64,000 nt of DNA from Apus apus (Eukaryota; Chordata; Aves; Apodiformes; Apodidae), in the NCBI RefSeq assembly GCF_020740795.1, contig NC_067285.1, positions 76,360,342-76,424,341 on the forward strand, written 5' to 3'. Below the pieces are notes generated by a model. It made no database searches. It had not been told where the DNA came from and worked only from the letters and a program-made list of their open reading frames with translations. Positions 1 to 12,800 of this stretch are shown piece after piece. The number at the start of each line of letters is the position of its first letter. Within the stretch, counting starts at the first letter, position 1. The position numbers and the translations under genes are program-made.

Positions 1-3000
1 CTCAAAGATCAGTAACAGTGGGATTGTGAGCCCTCCTTCTTTTGTTCCCTGACAACGCATTTTCCTACAATTGGGTTATTTTGATGTTTTGCTATAGTAT
101 CTTATATAATTCTGTTAAACTTTAGAAACCCTAACATTTCAGACATCATGTGCCACATTGTCTCCCTACAGGACTCTGAGATGTTCAGAATCTAATTTTG
201 AAGTATAATTTAAAAACAAACAAACAAACAGGGAAATAGGACAGTAGGAGAGTGATGGATGGGAAAGAGAAGAGCCATAACCAATTAAGAGAACATCTTG
301 TTTGTCAGTATGAACTTCATCACACCACGATGGAACTTCTGTAAGTTATTTCTACCAGTGTAGTATGATCTATATCTTTTATACCTACACGTAATTGTAC
401 ATGTACATTTCACATCCTGTAAACCTGGCACAGCAGAATTTAGTTATTTAAACCCAGTTTGAAACATTATGTTAAAATTCAGAGATTCAAGATTCAGCTA
501 GTTACTGTGTTTACCATTATATATTGGTAACAAATTAGATTTTTAGTTCCCCAAGTAAGCTTCATTTTTATTCAACAATCACTACTATTTAAGAGCTGAT
601 GATGTGTATTTTTTACTTTATTCAGGGTGATTTGACTTAGTAAGTTGCAACTTTTCTATAAAAAACACTATTCAGCTCCAATAGGAAAGCCTGGTGTCAA
701 TTCTTTCCTACATACAACTGCACCCCTGGAAGTGTTCACACAGTGGAGAGAACAGCCAGAAAGTGCAGGAGTGCCTCTGTGCCTTCTGAACACTTCATAC
801 AGGGAGATGTCATCCAAAAGATTTTCTCTTATAACAATGATACAAGCTGATGTAAGCCAACAAGATAATCTAATACATATTGCTACTCAGAGGCAGGCTC
901 AACTGTTTTCAACCCCTGTAACCACCATCCCAAGCCATTCCCGACAGGTATCTGCTGAAGGCAGTAATGGAATTTCAGTAACCCGGAATTTCAGGTGCTC
1001 ACCTATGTTTACTACCAGGAAGTTGTTTTTACTTAAGCTTAGTCTTACCAGCTGCAATTTAAGTCTACTAAGGCAGCTGAGCAAAGACACAGAATCTGTG
1101 CTTAGAGGACTAAACCACTGCAAAACCCCTTTGCAATGCATGTAAGTCACAAGGCAAGGATTGCAGTCCAGGCACAGGTTAGTGTGTACTTTGCTTCTAC
1201 ATTTATTTTATCCTTTTCATGGAAGTTCTTTCTTTGTTAAAAAGATTATTCTAGTTTTTTACTTTATTTCTTTCAAGGAAGGAGCTGTGGGCAATTCTGA
1301 AACTCATTAGACAAAAAAAGCCTTTAATTCAGAGTAGTTATGGGCTTTTACCATTTGAGTTTTTCTAATTAAATGTCACTTATCCAAACTGTTTTTTTAC
1401 ATTATCTCCAGTAGAAGCCTATGTAGAACATATTCCCACAAGATCCCTGCCTCAGTTCCTTTATGGACAGTTCTTAATTACATTTTTTTTATCCTCTTAC
1501 TTAGAATTTTTAACTTAGCTGAAACACTATTTTTTGCACTAGTTTAATTCTTGAAAACAGCTGAACCACTTTGCCTGAACATAAAAACATACAGAATAAA
1601 TAAAAAGTTCAGTCTAAAGCAGACCTTCACATTAAAAAAAAACACCACTATCTGCTACTTAGATAAATTCAGAGGAGAATGGTCTTACAGAGGAAATGTC
1701 AGTGTCTGTAACAAATGACACTTTTTTTCTCAACCTCTAGAAGTAGAAAAAACATAAGAGTATTGGCTGCTCAGTATGCCTTTGAATTGCAATGTTGGCA
1801 AAGTAGGTCTTTATTCATTGTAAAATTACAAGAAGCCTTGCTGATGTATCCTGGCTCCAGCTGTTAGAAATTACATAATGGCATTGAACTCTATGACTGG
1901 GTCTGTGCCAGTGGATCCTAGCAGATAGTATAAGCCTAATGAGAAAACAATTATTAGAAAAGGTATCATTACGGGGTTTTGATAACAATTCAGCCATACT
2001 CAGCTATATACATAGTAAAGAACAATCTTGTGCTAGGAGACAGTCAGAAAGACAGTCACTTTCCTAAAGGAGGAAGTGCATTGTTGAAATTCTAACTTAA
2101 AGTTGTCTTAATACTGCCTCTGCAATTTTTACTGATTTGGTCAAAGTTTTTGCTTACCTATGTAAGTATTTGTGTTAGCAGCTCTCTCTCTCAGTTGACT
2201 ATACAAAGACTTAAAGTTAGATGCTTAATTAAAGAGGAAAATTTCTATTAGTGAGTCTTACTAAAACACTCTACTGCACTAATCATACTGTGTTGCCATG
2301 ACCGCACAAATTCTACCCGGAATTCCGCTTACTAGCTCAAGCAATCCCTTTCTCTAGCTCTACTTAGGAAACTATAAAATACTGTTAATGTAAAACATAA
2401 CCAGTTATGCAGCAAGTTTTTACAGATAGACTATGCTGTTGCACATCCAGCTGGGTCAATCATTACTCCCACGATAGCAGAGTTCTCCCTGAGGTCAGCT
2501 ATTGGTTAAGTAAGCTATCTTGCTTTTAATATGCATAAGAGTTTATTTGATCGTGCTGTGAACAAAGCAGTCAGTATGGAAGGATTACATGAGTAAAACA
2601 CCTTCCATCTCCCCCCCGCCAAATGTTCCCTAGAAGTATAGCTAGGATTATCACCCAAACCTTCCATTTAAGGAAAATAAGCTCATGTGTAATTAAGGTC
2701 CTTGGCAAATGCAACTGAAGAGTCTTAAGTAAAGCCAGGAAGGCTCAGAATTGGCTGTTCTTCTGACTGCAGCCCTATATAGGTTTTTCTGTTGATCAGT
2801 CAGACCATCTCCTGCTTCTCACACTCCAGTGGCACTATGGATGAAGACACCAGGCATATCAAGGAGTTAGTTGTGTTCATTTCATGCCAACAAACTATTC
2901 TTGTATGTCAGGAGAATCCTCCCTTGAGTTAGGAGATAGCTTTTTAGTCTTTTCTGGGGCCAGAGAAGAACAAAAGAGGACAGAATGGGAAATAGGATCA

Positions 3001-3273
3001 AACTTGGAAGTCTTCCAATGAAAAGAAGCCTGTCTACACCTTCTGCTAAGTGCTTCAGCTTCTTGCTATGTCTTGCTATAAATAGCATATTAAAGAATGC
3101 TTTTTTTTTCTTCTATGGTGTGCACAACAAATTAATGGCTGCCACTGAGCTTTCATATATTTTCACACAGGAATATACTACAGCCAGGCCATTAAATTTG
3201 GGTTATTAATCAACCTGATGAAATCAGAAATGCCTCTGGACAGGCTACATCAGTGAGAATACTAATATCTCAC
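1..3273 (-). other. MFAP3L: MFAP3L intron 2 (partial, runs off the left edge)
   Basis: This non-coding stretch follows the splice donor of the MFAP3L coding exon (GTGAGA read on the minus strand at 3273-3268). No minus-strand frame here resembles the rest of the protein (second half of the Ig domain, transmembrane segment, cytoplasmic tail), so the last coding exon must lie left of base 1. The DNA is AT-rich. I see no transposon and no gene of my own recognition. A plus-strand open frame at about 645-1145 opens with TTG and is treated as chance. Confidence 0.7.
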
Positions 3274-3556
3274 CTTTACTCTCCTCCTCTTGGAGCAGGC
3301 GCCCGTTGGAATTGTACCATTTGTAATGTGGACTAGGACTGCCTTGGACATTGCAGTCAATCAAGGCACTACTCCCCTCCTTGACTATAATATGGTCGAT
3401 GCGGGAGATCACCACAGGCACAGATCCCATGTTCATGTCAGTGTGGTTGAAAGTGCTATTAGTCACATCCTCAGCAGTCGTCAAAGCTGCTAATAAGATG
3501 ACAAGGCGTGTGGTAGGCAGAAAGTACAAAAAGTGGTAGCTGTTCAGTATGTTCAT
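3274..3556 (-). CDS. MFAP3L: MFAP3L first coding exon (microfibril-associated protein 3-like), N-terminal 94 residues
   Basis: This is the N-terminal part of microfibril-associated protein 3-like, a single-pass membrane glycoprotein with one Ig-like C2 domain. It was recognised from the stretch around DHIIVKEGSSALIDC (residues 54-68), which is close to vertebrate MFAP3L. ATG is at 3556-3554 with A at -3. Residues 1 to about 28 form a hydrophobic signal peptide. N-glycosylation sequons lie at Asn33 (NST) and Asn37 (NHT). The Ig fold begins near residue 47, with the B-strand Cys68 and Trp80. The exon ends one base into codon 95 (AAAG|GTGAGA), so the second Ig cysteine, membrane segment and tail are encoded in an exon outside the window. 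AADAT lies upstream on the same strand, as in human 4q33. Broken only by the window edge; no frameshift seen. Confidence 0.9.
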
Positions 3557-3681
3557 TTTTCTTCAGTGGTATATGCAACTGGCTGGAAACTGGGATCGGT
3601 TCTGTTGAATGCAGACCCTTGAGGTGAGGAGGTCACAGGAGAGTTCTACTTTGATCCATGCAATTTAATGTTTAAAATATC
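3557..3681 (-). other. MFAP3L: MFAP3L 5'UTR part of the coding exon, with acceptor and a short upstream ORF
   Basis: Upstream of the MFAP3L start codon the minus strand has a pyrimidine-rich run ending TTTTATAG at 3683-3682, a good acceptor that would start the exon at 3681 and give 125 bases of 5'UTR here. Inside it an ATG at 3659-3657 opens an 8-residue upstream ORF that stops with TGA at 3635-3633, 76 bases before the main ATG. The acceptor is predicted by eye; another could be used. Confidence 0.55.
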
Positions 3682-3967
3682 CTATAAAATAAATAAATAA
3701 GTACAATGAGAAGGCATGTATAAACAATCCATTAGATGTGCTCTTTTAAAATAGTGACACATCCATTAATGCATTTCACAATCATCAACTCAGTGTCTTG
3801 TCTAAATGCTAATGTTATCATGGTCCTTATTCTTACTGGAAAAAGATGCATACATTTTCCTGACAATAGTGTTGTTCAGAGTGGCAGGCGTGGGAGAAGG
3901 CTTTTATCACCTAGACACTTAGCAGCAATTTAGCTACAGCTACTGTTTTATGCCAGAAGTTCAACAG

Positions 3968-3968
<1 letters not shown>

Positions 3969-4052
<84 letters not shown>
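3969..4052. repeat. Compound microsatellite (CTT)16(ATT)12
   Basis: Sixteen uninterrupted CTT units at 3969-4016 are followed directly by twelve ATT units at 4017-4052. On the MFAP3L sense (minus) strand this reads (AAT)12(AAG)16, meaning a GAA-type purine tract about 290 bases upstream of the coding-exon acceptor. Confidence 0.97.
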
Positions 4053-5057
4053 TTAATATTTGCAAAATCAACAGGAAAAACAAAGGTACAACACATTGAA
4101 GTTGTCACTACGAGTTCAGTGCTACACCTCTGTCACATGCACAGTCTAACATAAATTGTGGAATGTGGTGTAAGAAGGAACTGCTTCAGGAAGGGTTTTT
4201 GGAGCTGATGTTGGAATCCTTAATATACATAGTTTTGTCCAAATACAATAGTACACACAGCAAAACATGTCAGACTTTACTTAAACTTTACTTAAGCTAG
4301 TGCATTGTTTTATAAGTTTTCTGAGATAAAACATACCATGGAAGAATGTTATTAAAAGAGGATATTTAATACTTGATCAAGTAATTTAAATGGCATTTTT
4401 AGGGCAGATTTAGAAAGAAAAATGCTCTCTAGTGACATAGTTATGGGTAAGGTGTCTTTGAGATACAAATAAATTGGGACTTATGCATTCCTTACACGTC
4501 ATTTAGCATTTTGCCTATATACTTTTTGCACATTCTCACTATGATATTTTCCCTCAACTAATCATCTACACTGCACCCTTTCTTAAACAGTGATTTCAGT
4601 TTGCAGGCAGAGGAGGGGGTTTACACATGTGCTGTTGGCCTCATTATGCTTCCAGCGAACGCAACCAACATTCAGTACTGATTGAGGGCACAGGCTAGGC
4701 TACAAAATGACCACCTTTGCTAATTTCACTCCAAGTCTAAGAGCCACAAATGATGTTAAAATCACATCAAAGTATCTAACTATGTTGGTTTTACTCATAT
4801 GTTTCTAAGGTAAATGAAATTTAGTGAAATTTATTAGAGGAATCTGCCTGCAATCCAAATACAGGTAACTATCTAACAAACTTTTCTCCAGAGTGAATAT
4901 TTCACTTGCAAAACCATTTGTATTTTATTCAATATCTGGTAATTCAATTACCTTAGTGTGGAAAATGACTGCTGACAAGGTTAGGCCAGTTCCATATATA
5001 AAGGAAACAATAAAATAAAACTAAACAAACAATCCCCTTCCCTCTTTTCTTTGATAG

Positions 5058-5738
5058 TATCACAGAATCATTCTGGTTGGAAAAGACCTTAAAGATCAGT
5101 AAGTCCAAACATTAACCTAACTCTACTGAGTCCAGTGCTAAACCATATTGCTAAGCCCCACAACTACAGGTCTTTTAAACACCTCCGGGTATGGTGATAC
5201 AACCACCTCCCTGGTCAACCTATTCCAGTGTTTAATTACCCTTTCAGTGAGTTGCTCCCCTGGCTCAACTTGAGACCATTTTCTCTTGTCTTGTTTCTTG
5301 TTACTAGAGAGAAGAGACTGATCCCTACCTGCCTACAGCCTCCTCTCAGGCAGCTGTAGAGAGTGATAAGGTCTCCCTTCAGGCTCCTTTTCTCCAGACA
5401 GAACATCCCCAGTTCCCTCAGCCACTCCTCATAAGACTTGTGCTCCAGACACACCAGCAGCTTTGTTGCCCTTCTCTGGACACGCTCCGGCACCTTGATG
5501 TCCTTCTTGTAGGAAGGGGCCCAAAACTGAACACAGGATTCAAGGTGCAGCCTCACCAGTGCTGAGTACAGGAGGACAATCACTTCCCTGCTCCTGCTGG
5601 CCACACTAGTTCAAATACAAGCCAGGTTGCTGTTGGCCTTCTTGGCCACCTGGGCACACTGCTGGCTCATATTCAGCTGGCTGACAACCAACACCCCCAG
5701 GTCCTTTCCCTCTGGGCAGCTTTCCAGCCACTCTTTAT
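5058..5738 (-). mobile_element. CR1 LINE 3' fragment, 5'-truncated
   Basis: A minus-strand CR1 copy whose 3' end reads GATTCTGTGATA at the low-coordinate side. The frame at 5604-5236 carries the C-terminal part of the CR1 reverse-transcriptase ORF ([17 protein letters not shown], then [18 protein letters not shown]). The copy is 5'-truncated near the segment upstream of that, as most CR1 copies are. It lies in the same orientation as MFAP3L, within intron 1. Not coding-competent. Confidence 0.93.
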
Positions 5739-6709
5739 TCAAAAAGGAAAGAAAACATTACTGTCTTTCAGTGGTAATATTTGACTAAGGTTGTTTTCTT
5801 CTTCATCTCTCATTCTCTGTAAAGCAATGAACTTCATTTCATACAAATAGATACAACTGTTACTAGAGGAGCAAAATAGTTTCCTCCATCTTGAGGATGA
5901 GGCATTCCTAGAAATGGCAAGTTATGTTATGTTAGATAACCTGCATGCGTGGTGTGGATGCACAACTCCAAGCCTGCCCTCATTTTTTCTGTGTTTTTCT
6001 AATTATTGAATATGGAAATATTTGTCTTGAAGAGTGAGAATAATTTTTTAACTTTAAATTAATATGCAAATCTCATTTGTCATATTAGGCTCTATAAACA
6101 AGGACTTCAAAAATCCGTCTCCAGTTATGCAAAGTGTGTAGAGCCTGTGCTTTTGAAGCTCAGTATAGATAGAGACTGTCTGAATCTGCACTTTGGAAAA
6201 AAATCCTTCAATTCTGCCTGTTCTCTCCAGTAACTATTTACATCTGATTTTTACTACTTCATTAACCTTGGAGACAGCCATTCTTTAAGGTTACCCATAT
6301 TCACTCTATTAAATGTTTCTGTACAGTGTCATATATCTGCACTGCGCCATACAGAAAAGCCAAGACATGTCACACTTCCTGGCAAGGGAGCAGGAACAGA
6401 CTGGCTGGATTAAGATGATGGGAAGGGCAAAAGAGCAACATAAATTGATTAAGTTTTGTGTTACCAATTACTGAGTGTGACTTGTAATTACTGTATTGGA
6501 GCCTACCGTATTTTCTGATTGGCATAAAAATCAGTAGCAATCAAAAAAAGGTGTCTAGTGCAGAGGGCAATTTGCATTCTGAAGGAAAAGAAATAGCATC
6601 ACCTGAATGGATGAACAGAAAAACTGCAAAGAAGGACCCACAGTGTATTGGGAAGCTCAAGGCAGTTGGAGGCCCACTGAATCTCTACAGCACAGGGATG
6701 CTGTGGATG

Positions 6710-8119
6710 GATGTTTGGTGAAACTCCCACTGGCTGGAAAAGGGAAAATATAACTCCCATTTTTAAAAAGGGAAAAAAAGAAGACCCAGGGAACTTCAGG
6801 GAAGTAATCTCACCTCCGTGCCTGCCAAGATCATGGAGCAGATCCTCCCAGAAACTATGCTAAGACACATGGAAAATAAGGAGGTGATTTGTGACAGCCA
6901 ACATGGCCTCATTATGGGCAAATTGTGCCTGACAAATTTGGTAGCCTTCTATGACAGGGTTACAGCGTTGGTGAATAAAGGAAGAGCAACTGATGTCATC
7001 TGCCTGGACTTGTGCAAAGCATTTAACACTGTCCCACACGACATCCTTGTTGTCTCTAAGTTGGAGAGACATGGACTTGGTGGCTGGACCACTTGGTGGA
7101 TAAGGAACTGGCTGGCTGGCCACACTTAAAGAGTTACAGTCAATGGCTCAGTGTCCAAGTGGAGATCAGTGATGAATGGCATTCCTCAGGGACTGGTATT
7201 GGGACTGGCATAGTAACAGGGTAACATGGTAACAGTGAGGCTGAGTGCACACTCAGCATGTTTCTCAATGACACCAAGCTGTGTGGTGCAGTTGCCATGC
7301 TGGAGGGATGGGAGGCCATCCAGAGGGACCAGAGGCTGGAGACGAGGGCCCATGCAAACCCCATGAAGTTCAACAAGGCCAAGTTCAAGGTCCTGCACAT
7401 GGATCAGGGGAATCCCAGATACACAGCCTGGGAAGAGAGTGGATTAAGAACAGCCCTGAGGAAAACAATTTGGGGGTGTTGGTTGATGAGAAGATCAACA
7501 TGAGCCGGCAGTGTGTGCTTGCAGCCCAGAAAGCCAACCATCAAGAGAAGGGTGGCCAGCAGGTCAAGAGAGGTGATTCTCCTCCTCTACTTCACTCTGG
7601 TCAAACCCTACCTGGAGTACTGTGTTCAGCTCTAGGGCCCCGAGTACAAGGAAAGACATGGAGCTGTCCAGAGGAGGGCCACAAAGATGATCAGGGTGCT
7701 GGAGCACCTCTCCTATGAAGACCCACTGAGAGAGTTGGGGTTGTTCAGCCTGGAGAAGAGAAGGCTCTGGGGTGACCTTATAGTGACCTTCCAGTACCTG
7801 AAGGGGCTACAGGAAAGCTGGGGAGGGATTTTTTACAAGGGTATCTAGTGACAGGACAAGGGGTAACAGTTTCAAGCTGAAAGAGGGTATGTTTAGATTA
7901 GATATTAGCAAGAAATACTTTACTGTGAGGGTGATGAAACACTGCAACAGGTTGCCCAGAGAAGTTATGGATGTCCCCTCGCTGTAAGTGTTCAAGGCAA
8001 AGTTGGATGGGGCTTTGATCAACCTAGTCTAGTGGGAGGTGTCCCTGCCCATGCAGAGGGGTTGGAACTAGATCACCTTTAAGGTCCCTTCCAACCCAAA
8101 CCATTCCATGGTTCTATGA
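6710..8119 (+). mobile_element. CR1 LINE, 5'-truncated, decayed reverse-transcriptase ORF
   Basis: Plus-strand CR1 starting near the reverse-transcriptase finger motif ([14 protein letters not shown], about 6755-6795) and running to the 3' end ATTCCATGGTTCTATG at about 8118. The palm segment is visible in 6818-7129 ([16 protein letters not shown]). The catalytic FADD motif has decayed to FLND (about 7261-7272), and several frameshifts and stops split the ORF, so the copy is dead. It lies antisense to MFAP3L in intron 1. Confidence 0.93.
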
Positions 8120-9616
8120 AAGTGTGTGATGGCAGTGACAATGAAAGGTGTACCACTTGTGTATGGTTGCCTGTGTTCAACACAGAGCACATGAAAGCAA
8201 AAGCCGTACCTCTATGTAGCGATAACAAATGTAACTGGTTCTTAACATGGTGAAAAGGGCCAATTACTTGTCTGAACATAACAGTGATTCCCTCACTCTA
8301 ACACAAAATTGCATCATAAATAGCTGCAGTAACTGTAACTATGTGAAACAGGGACAAAAACTGAGGACAAAACTTCTCTGTCGAAAATCAAGCATCAGTC
8401 TAAACCGAAGACATTTACAGCTCAGACTGGCTAGGGACATTAATCACTCAGAGATGTGTTCTGATTGACCATTTATTTTTCCATGTCACAGATGAGTTTG
8501 CTTCTCAGTGTTACTGCCACCAAAGAAAATTACTGTAGGTGAAAGGCTGTGTTTGTAAGTACTGCATTTGTTCAGAACAACATGATGTCAGGGCACAAAA
8601 GAATAGAAAAGGAGGGCAGTGATGCATACCTTTTCCTGGCTCTCTCACTTCTCTAAGACTGGCCTGTTCTTATTCTCAGAATAATGTGTAATCCTATTAA
8701 CTGTGCAGTTACTTAATTCAAAAGTGAAGCACAAGAAGCCAGCTTATTGTATAATGCATAAATTATGTTCCTATAGCTTTAACATCCGAATGCCATCTGG
8801 CTTGTAAGTGATCAAGGAAATTAGATTATTTTCATTCAAATTCTCATTTCTCTATAAACAATTATCAAGGATGATGCTACAAATAAAATTAAAGCTAATT
8901 CTTTATTATTTAAAAACTACTTACTACCTTTCCTAGTTTGCACTGGCAATGCCTTTACAGAGTGGGCAAAAGTTAACAGGTTTTATTGGAACAGGAATGC
9001 AAATAAAGGAACTTAAACCACATGGAAGGCAAGAAGCTCACTGCCAGTTCATAGGCTTGTGAGTGAGAACCACCTACTGAAAAAGTTATTAAGAGTCCAG
9101 ACACACAGATGATGAGAAATGTCAATGATTTACAACTAGCAGAAACTTCAACTTCTTTTTCTAGTCATTTGCTAGTCAATAAAATATTAAGACTTGGTTC
9201 CAAAAGATCTGCTCTGTTCATTCTCATTGCAGGAATTTCAGTCCTTCATAGCTTCATGGTTTTCTGCTTCCCTACATTAAGTAGGTTGACACACCGGTGA
9301 TGTTTGTAAAATGAAGAACTTCCTTCTGCACGTCTGGACTGGGGCTTCCCCACTGGGCAGCAGCTCCCAACTATGTGTGTGTTTCAGACTCTTCAGCTGC
9401 TTTCAGCTGCCTGTGAACCTTTTAGAAACTTCTTGTCAGAGCTGTGTGGTACTGCCCCGGCCACATGGGCTCAGCCACTTAGTGTCACACTCACTGCCTT
9501 CAGCCACCTGATGGGAGGGTACAGAGAAGTCAGACCCAGAATCCTCTCAGAGGTGCACAGTGAGAATACATGAGACAAGGGATGCAAGATGAAACAACTG
9601 AAATTATGATTATCTA

Positions 9617-9802
9617 TGAAGAAAATTTTAAGCAGGTCAGTCAAGCCTTGCAACAGGTTGCCCAGAAGGGGCCATGGAATCTCCATCCTTTGAGATGTTG
9701 AAAATGTGACTAGACATCATCTGAGCTGGCCCTGCTTTGAGAAGGGTGTTGGATCTGATGGCCTCCAGAGGCCCCTCCCAACCTAAAGAAACTCTAATAC
9801 TC
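9617..9802 (+). mobile_element. CR1 LINE 3' end fragment, old
   Basis: About 185 bases match the CR1 3' terminal part: CAACAGGTTGCCCAGAAG at 9651-9668, then TTGGATCTGATGGCCTCCAG and CCCAACCTAAAG-like 3'UTR. The terminal octamer repeats have decayed. Boundaries are approximate. Confidence 0.85.
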
Positions 9803-12800
9803 AAGAAACACAAATACAAGAATTGCCTTGGAAAAGTCAATGTAAAAAAATATGGCTAATCTTAATAATTTCTGTATGGGTTGCTGGGAAATTGCCTTCA
9901 TGATACCTTTAATAATATTTTTATTTTTGAGTAGCGGTATTTTAGAATAAGAGACAGGCTGAGAGTGTTGATGACAGCCTGAAAAAAAAACGTTTGGCCT
10001 TCTCCATTGTACTTACATGATAAGTAAGTACAACGAAAAGTCCTCTTTACTATATAAAGAAGATTTACTTCCAACCTAATGAAATATCACTTATTTCGGG
10101 TGTCTGCAATAGTGAATGTTGGGTTTTTCCCACATGTAGATAGTCAGACTCTAAATCTCATGGGTTATTATTTGCTGATAGATCTAGCTTCTTGATGCTA
10201 GAGAAATGTCAGTTACAGTCAATCTAATATGAAAGTAGAATAAAGCAGAAATAAGTCAGACTCAAAGATGACGATAACCTTTTCATACTACTGACTTCAG
10301 AGGGTAGATAAGTAAGAGGAGATGTTATTAAAAATATACACAACATTGAATACTGTAAAGAAGACAGCTGAGGCATATGTATTTACTCCTTCTCATAACA
10401 CTGAGACCAATTTCATTGAAACTCAGGTGGAATATGGGGCAGTGGGAGGAAAAAGAAGGAACTATTTTGATTAAGAATGACTATACTGCAGTCTCTTGAC
10501 ATAAGATAAAATATGGGCTGAGAACTTAGGAACAGTCAAGAGAGACTCTATATAATTTACCTGTGCAATGTCATAGATTATAATGGTTTATGCGGAATGT
10601 GGGAACTTAATGGTCTTCTGTGTTTTCATTTTCCTCTGAGTGTATGGCCCTGGGCAGTGAACAAGAATGGCGGTCAGTATGGAATCTAGGAGCCTGAAGA
10701 ATTTATAATAAAGAAGCCTATAAATTATTTTTATGTTTTGTAGGCATTGGTAAGTTATCACGGGCAAACCTTTGTCAATTTGTTTTGCCAGGTGACAAAT
10801 TATAAATAACAAAAGAAAGAAAATGGAAAAACCAAGGGCCACAGCTTATTCTACCATTAATGGCAGAAATGGAGTAAAATTTTTAACGAGTATCTACTAA
10901 AGTTTTGTTCCAAACACATCCAACACTGTAGGGGGCAGCAAAGTAAAGTTAGCAGCTGTAAAGATTCCATAAGAAAGCATAAAGCCTTCTTTGCATAAAG
11001 AAAGCAAGGAGCAATGAGTTGATTCCACCTTTTATATGTGTGATAAAAAATGAATGCTATATCCAGACTCCTGGTGTAGGGAAAGAAGCACATATTCTGT
11101 TCAGCAGTGGTACAATGAAGGATTTCTTCATGCTGCCTTTATGAATGTGTAAATGTTTTCAAAGATTTTTACTGTAAATATCTCCCCAGTTTTGTTCCTC
11201 TTTTCCTACTTCATGTCTTGATATTGCAAAAATAGCAAGCACAAGGCATCCTAGAGACTTTAGAGACTCCCTTCACTTAAAATATTTGAATGGACCCATT
11301 GATTTAACCACATCTTTGAATGGTCTGGTGTGCACTCATGTAAATGAACACTCGGAGACCCTAGTCGATCAACCTAAAAATTAATAGGTAGGTAATTATT
11401 AGAGAGATTACCTGAAGAATGCCAAACCTCTGAAAAGTTCCTTTTTGGTATCACAGCTCCTGTAATCCCAGCATCTCTGCTGCTTCAAATAAACTTCTGC
11501 AAAATACACTGAAGTAATAAAAACTTGGCATGCTTAACTCAGGCAACTTGGATGCTTAACTTTTCATTAAATAAGCTGTAGTTCATATGTGCATCTTTAT
11601 ATGGACTGAGCAATTCAGTTGTTCTTTCTTAGAGGTATTTTAATGACTGCGGTAAAAGCAAAGTTTTCTATTTAGTGAAGAAGCTTGCTGGTTTTAATCA
11701 AGACAGGTACTGTGGCAGAAATGTCCCACTGAGTTGTGGGCTACACAGATCATAAAGCAGGTTCAACATGATTGGTAGTGGAGACTTTTTAAGGCCCAGC
11801 TTATGTTTTATTAGGTATGCACTTTACAGAAATCTCAATCTTACAAATAAATACTTCATGCATGTAGATCATCTAGATTTATTCAGCATTTGTATTTCTT
11901 TGAAGTCTTAACAATTACCACTCAAGATAGTTTTCTATGCAAAGCTATTATTCCAGAAACATCTGTTTGACTTTGAGACATTTGCTTAACTCCTTGCAAG
12001 CTTTCAGCATAGCTGCTGTTTTGCTGTTGCAGTAAACACAGATGAATCAATGCTAAAAAGTCCCCTTTGTTGAGAAAGGAGGAACAAAGAAGATGCAGAG
12101 AATCTCTCCCACACTTCCACATACATCTGTGCGCTGCCTGGCCTCACCAAGTTCTACATATATGTAATTTTCTTTACTCACCTCTTATCTTTTATTTATA
12201 TCAGCACTCTATTATTGTACCAACAGTTTAAATAACCAAAGTCAGAAAATACAACATCTCATATGCTCTTGGCATGGCTTATGTGACCCTGCTAAGAACA
12301 TAGCAATGCAGAATGCAGCCCAATTAACTTCCCTCCGCTTCCTCTTTGAGCTGTGTTTGCCAAAGCTAACCATCTTTTAAGCACATCTAATTGTTTTATT
12401 TTTCCAAATGAAGAAGAAAAATTCCAGATGGAGGACATTCAAACAAGATAGAAAATTAAAAATTAAATTTTGTTTAAACAAAGATATGAAGGGCTTTGCA
12501 GAGCTACAGATTTCTTTTATTTAAACTCTAAATTTTGTATGTGCTTTGAAGAAGTGAATGGTTTCAATGCACTGACATAGTTTTTATTATGCTATTTTAA
12601 CAAAAGGCTCCCATTTTAGTTGGAAGATAAAAGAGAAAAACAAATACAAGAAAATGGATTTAAGTATGACTAATTCTTCTCTATCCCTATAGAACTGCAA
12701 GATGGATATAATTTTTAATGACTACCTTTCACATTTACTGGTTTCTGGGATACAGGGTAAAGAGGTTAAATGTGGATAGGATAGGATTAATCTTGTCAGA

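Noticed and set aside
645..1145. 166-codon plus-strand frame in MFAP3L intron 2
   Set aside because: It opens with TTG rather than ATG, has no recognisable domain, lies inside an intron on the opposite strand and has biased but not gene-like composition.
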